IMG/VR virus record: IMGVR_UViG_3300010210_000006
Span: 1 to 39,765 of that record
Origin: a virus
DNA length: 39,765 nucleotides
Direction: 5' to 3' (one strand)
Made by a program: the position numbers and the translations under genes. Below are positions 38,305 through 39,765 of the stretch, piece after piece; positions within the stretch are counted from its first letter, which is position 1; every line of letters begins with the position of its first letter. The notes under the pieces were generated by a model that did no database searches, had not been told where the DNA came from, and saw only the letters and a list, made by a program, of their open reading frames with translations.

Positions 38305-38397
38305 AACAACATCATTTTTGATAATTTTTTTAATCCGTAAGAACTGCCGTGTTATTTTTTGTGTTATCATATAATTAATTTATCCCGTGGGCGGGTT

Positions 38398-38940
38398 TTA
38401 TACAATTCGTTTTTCTACAGCAAAGCGGCAAATTCCGACCTTGCTTGATGCTCCAATTTTCTTTTGAATATTAACACGATGCTGGTTAGCAGTGTTAACT
38501 GATATATTTAGTTTATCGGCTATTTGTTTGTCAGCCAGATCTGATGCAATGAGTTTAATAACATCAATTTCACGAGGCGTTAAATAACCATTTTCGGCTT
38601 CAACGTGACGACAGAGTTTTCCTTCAACAGGGCACTTGCCTCTTTGGCCGCAGTCATAATATTCGTGATTTTCAGAATCCTTAGTAACGTCTGCTTTATC
38701 ATCAAAACCACCAAACCTGCACAGCGTAAATTTCTTAAGGCGTTCCTTTTCCCCTACTATATTTAATTGATCAAGGCTTACCTGGGCAATTGTATCATCA
38801 TCTAATTGCGATTGAAGCGAGTATAATGTTTTGGCCTCGAATTCATTAAAATGGATTAATTCAACCTTTACTCGATATAATTCACCATCAATACCAATGA
38901 ATTCTCGATTTATATTATTTAAGTGCTCAGGAAGTTTCAT
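38398..38940 (-). CDS. LuxR-type regulator with cysteine cluster (180 aa)
   Basis: Residues 119-180 are a LuxR-type helix-turn-helix (LTPREIDVIKLIASDLADKQIADKLNISVNTANQHRVNIQKKIGA), a known transcription-activator domain. Upstream lie four cysteines, C74, C97, C103 and C110 (CGQRGKCPVEGKLC), probably a zinc or Fe-S site; the N-terminus (1-60) resembles a ligand or dimer domain. It overlaps the Cro-like gene by four bases and is the second gene of the leftward early operon. It is a candidate activator of the GTCCTTT late promoters, but another factor could do this. Confidence 0.75.
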   Translation of the reverse strand: MKLPEHLNNINREFIGIDGELYRVKVELIHFNEFEAKTLYSLQSQLDDDTIAQVSLDQLNIVGEKERLKKFTLCRFGGFDDKADVTKDSENHEYYDCGQRGKCPVEGKLCRHVEAENGYLTPREIDVIKLIASDLADKQIADKLNISVNTANQHRVNIQKKIGASSKVGICRFAVEKRIV

Positions 38941-39149
38941 AGAGATTTAATTTTTTCAGATTTCTCAACAAGTTCATGCTGGTAGTTTTCGGCCACCTCA
39001 ATTGCACAATCAATAATTTCAAGATTATGTTTTACTCCGGCAAGAACCATATTTACATAGGCACGAGTAAAACCTGTTTTAAGAGCAATCTTCAAACTAC
39101 CATCTTTAGGTAGTTTATTACGTAATTTTCTAAGGTCTGAATTCGTCAT
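38937..39149 (-). CDS. Small Cro-like DNA-binding protein (70 aa)
   Basis: Short helix-turn-helix protein: KLRNKLPKDGSLKIALKTGFTRAYVNMVLAG reads as an HTH, followed by a helix (LEIIDCAIEVAENYQHELVEK). First gene of the leftward operon, transcribed from the promoter at 39209-39240, across from the repressor gene. By position it is the Cro-type antagonist of the repressor. Confidence 0.65.
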   Translation of the reverse strand: MTNSDLRKLRNKLPKDGSLKIALKTGFTRAYVNMVLAGVKHNLEIIDCAIEVAENYQHELVEKSEKIKSL

Positions 39150-39160
39150 TGTTTTATACT

Positions 39161-39192
39161 ATTGATTTCGTTTCCGTTTAGTTGTATATTTG
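39161..39192 (+). promoter_or_regulatory. Rightward promoter of the repressor gene
   Basis: TTG (39162-39164), 20 bases, then a perfect TATATTTG (39185-39192). Transcription would start near 39196-39200 and run through the leftward promoter into the repressor gene at 39276. Confidence 0.65.
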
Positions 39193-39208
39193 TTTCTGAA
39201 CGATTGCA

Positions 39209-39240
39209 CAAATATAACGTAATTAATTGTTACAAAGCAA
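39209..39240 (-). promoter_or_regulatory. Leftward early promoter
   Basis: A perfect TATATTTG (39209-39216), 20 bases, TTGC upstream in the AT-rich region (39237-39240). Leftward transcription would start near 39201-39205 into the Cro-like gene. The spacer carries the inverted repeat GTAA-N7-TTAC (39219-39233), a likely operator. Confidence 0.65.
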
Positions 39241-39275
39241 GCAATTGATTGTTTATTTTTTAAAATAATTTGGTA

Positions 39276-39671
39276 ATGTCTATAAATCAACGAGTTGCAG
39301 AATGGATTAAAACCAAAAAATCTAAAGGGGTAACTCAACTTAAAATTGCTGAAGAATGGGGTGTAAAGCCACAGCACGTAAGCGCACTAGCAAAGCAAAA
39401 GGGATCAGTGGGCATATCAGTAATCAATCAAATACTTGATTACGACAAGCAATTAAATGCACGTTGGCTAGTGTTAAATGAGGGTAAAATGTATGAAGTA
39501 CCTGATAATAATGTGTCAAATTACTTATATGAAGGCAATAATAATTATCAAAATGTTCCAGATATTTCTGTAAAGGCATTAATAAGTCAAATTGTAATAA
39601 AAGATGAGCAGATTAAAGAGAAAGATGATCAGATAAAATTTCTACAACATATAATAGAAGAGAAGTTATAA
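39276..39671 (+). CDS. Phage repressor-like protein, helix-turn-helix (131 aa)
   Basis: Residues about 1-55 form an XRE-type helix-turn-helix (VAEWIKTKKSKGVTQLKIAEEWGVKPQHVSALAKQKGSVG), a linker (residues 65-95) and a C-terminal coiled-coil helix (ISQIVIKDEQIKEKDDQIKF). No peptidase domain is present, so no LexA-like self-cleavage is expected. The ATG at 39276 is used; the frame's TTG at 39270 is not needed. Located against attR and transcribed opposite to the early operon, it fits the lysogeny repressor of Bacteroidetes phages. Confidence 0.8.
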   Translation: MSINQRVAEWIKTKKSKGVTQLKIAEEWGVKPQHVSALAKQKGSVGISVINQILDYDKQLNARWLVLNEGKMYEVPDNNVSNYLYEGNNNYQNVPDISVKALISQIVIKDEQIKEKDDQIKFLQHIIEEKL

Positions 39672-39687
39672 AACCAAAATAATTCAC

Positions 39688-39731
39688 AAGACAAAAAAGA
39701 CAAAATATAAATAACAGAATCCCAAGACATT
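39688..39731. promoter_or_regulatory. Putative integrase arm-type sites, right arm
   Basis: AAGACAAAAAAGA (39688-39700) is the copy of the left-arm sequence at 84-96. Further AAGACA copies stand at 39697 and 39724. They lie between the repressor gene and the attR core. Confidence 0.45.
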
Positions 39732-39745
39732 AGAAGGTGATGGAA

Positions 39746-39765
39746 GAATCCCCCTCTCTCCGCAA
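39746..39765. repeat. attR: attR core
   Basis: Exact copy of bases 1-20. It marks the right end of the prophage; the bases before it (GGAAGAATCC) do not continue the tRNA T-arm, showing that the tRNA itself lies at the attL side. Confidence 0.85.

Noticed and set aside
111-38396. CCGTGGGCGGG at 112-122 and again at about 38386-38396
   Set aside because: Only two copies of a short self-complementary word; one may be a weak hairpin, with no consistent context.
39270-39275. TTG start for the repressor gene
   Set aside because: An ATG two codons on gives the usual N-terminus and needs no rare start codon.

Overview
This window is a complete, integrated, tailed-phage genome (prophage) of a Bacteroidetes host. 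It is cut exactly at its attachment sites: the same 20 bases stand at 1-20 and 39746-39765. Those 20 bases read as the 3' end of a tRNA (T-loop tail, five C of the T-stem, acceptor strand, G discriminator), best fitting a tRNA-Ser. A Bacteroidetes host is suggested by the promoters (TAnnTTTG at -7), the near absence of Shine-Dalgarno sequences, the integrase type, low GC and the protein families.

Layout. The integrase (139-1338) and the repressor-like gene (39276-39671) are the only clear rightward genes and sit next to attL and attR. Everything else runs leftward. From right to left: immunity region with two face-to-face promoters (39160-39240), a Cro-like gene, a LuxR-type regulator with a cysteine cluster, small early genes, an HNH endonuclease, a 1021-residue primase-helicase, more small genes, then an 800-base non-coding region (29958-30761) with iteron-like repeats, an AT-rich stretch and a 12-bp hairpin that looks like an origin or control region. 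Then the late genes: two tail-tube-like/structural proteins, S49 prohead protease with a nested scaffold, major capsid protein, a paralogue of one structural protein, a Stealth-like transferase, a PLD-like nuclease, terminase small and large subunits, a small regulatory/anti-restriction block (17842-19813), a gp10-like protein, tape measure, LamG/CBM tail fibre, portal, DUF6712-like adaptor, holin, M15 endolysin, a candidate one-piece spanin, and tail/baseplate genes. Three accessory genes (1335-2460) lie between the baseplate genes and the integrase.

Main new observations. (1) Seven intergenic sites share one promoter architecture, GTCCTTT (or GTCCTGT), exactly 20 bases, then a TAnnTTTG-like -7 box. 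Together they precede every late transcription unit. In four of them the -7 box is followed by exactly four bases and then the ATG, predicting near-leaderless late mRNAs. (2) Two copies of a ~107-bp element, in inverted orientation, flank the early/replication block (30449-30555 and 37415-37521); each has three TGCAATCA-type boxes spaced 55 and 44 bases. (3) A strongly structured RNA at 1640-1743 has two interleaved stems, one ending in a U-tract: a terminator/antiterminator or pseudoknot. (4) The large terminase gene is a mosaic, with an abrupt GC jump near its ATPase/nuclease boundary. (5) Two genes share a 40-base leader with a compensatory base-pair change.

Proposed logic, partly inferred: the immunity switch decides between repressor and the leftward early operon; the early operon supplies replication proteins and possibly the LuxR-type activator; that or another phage factor turns on the dispersed GTCCTTT promoters, which drive packaging, capsid, tail and lysis genes.
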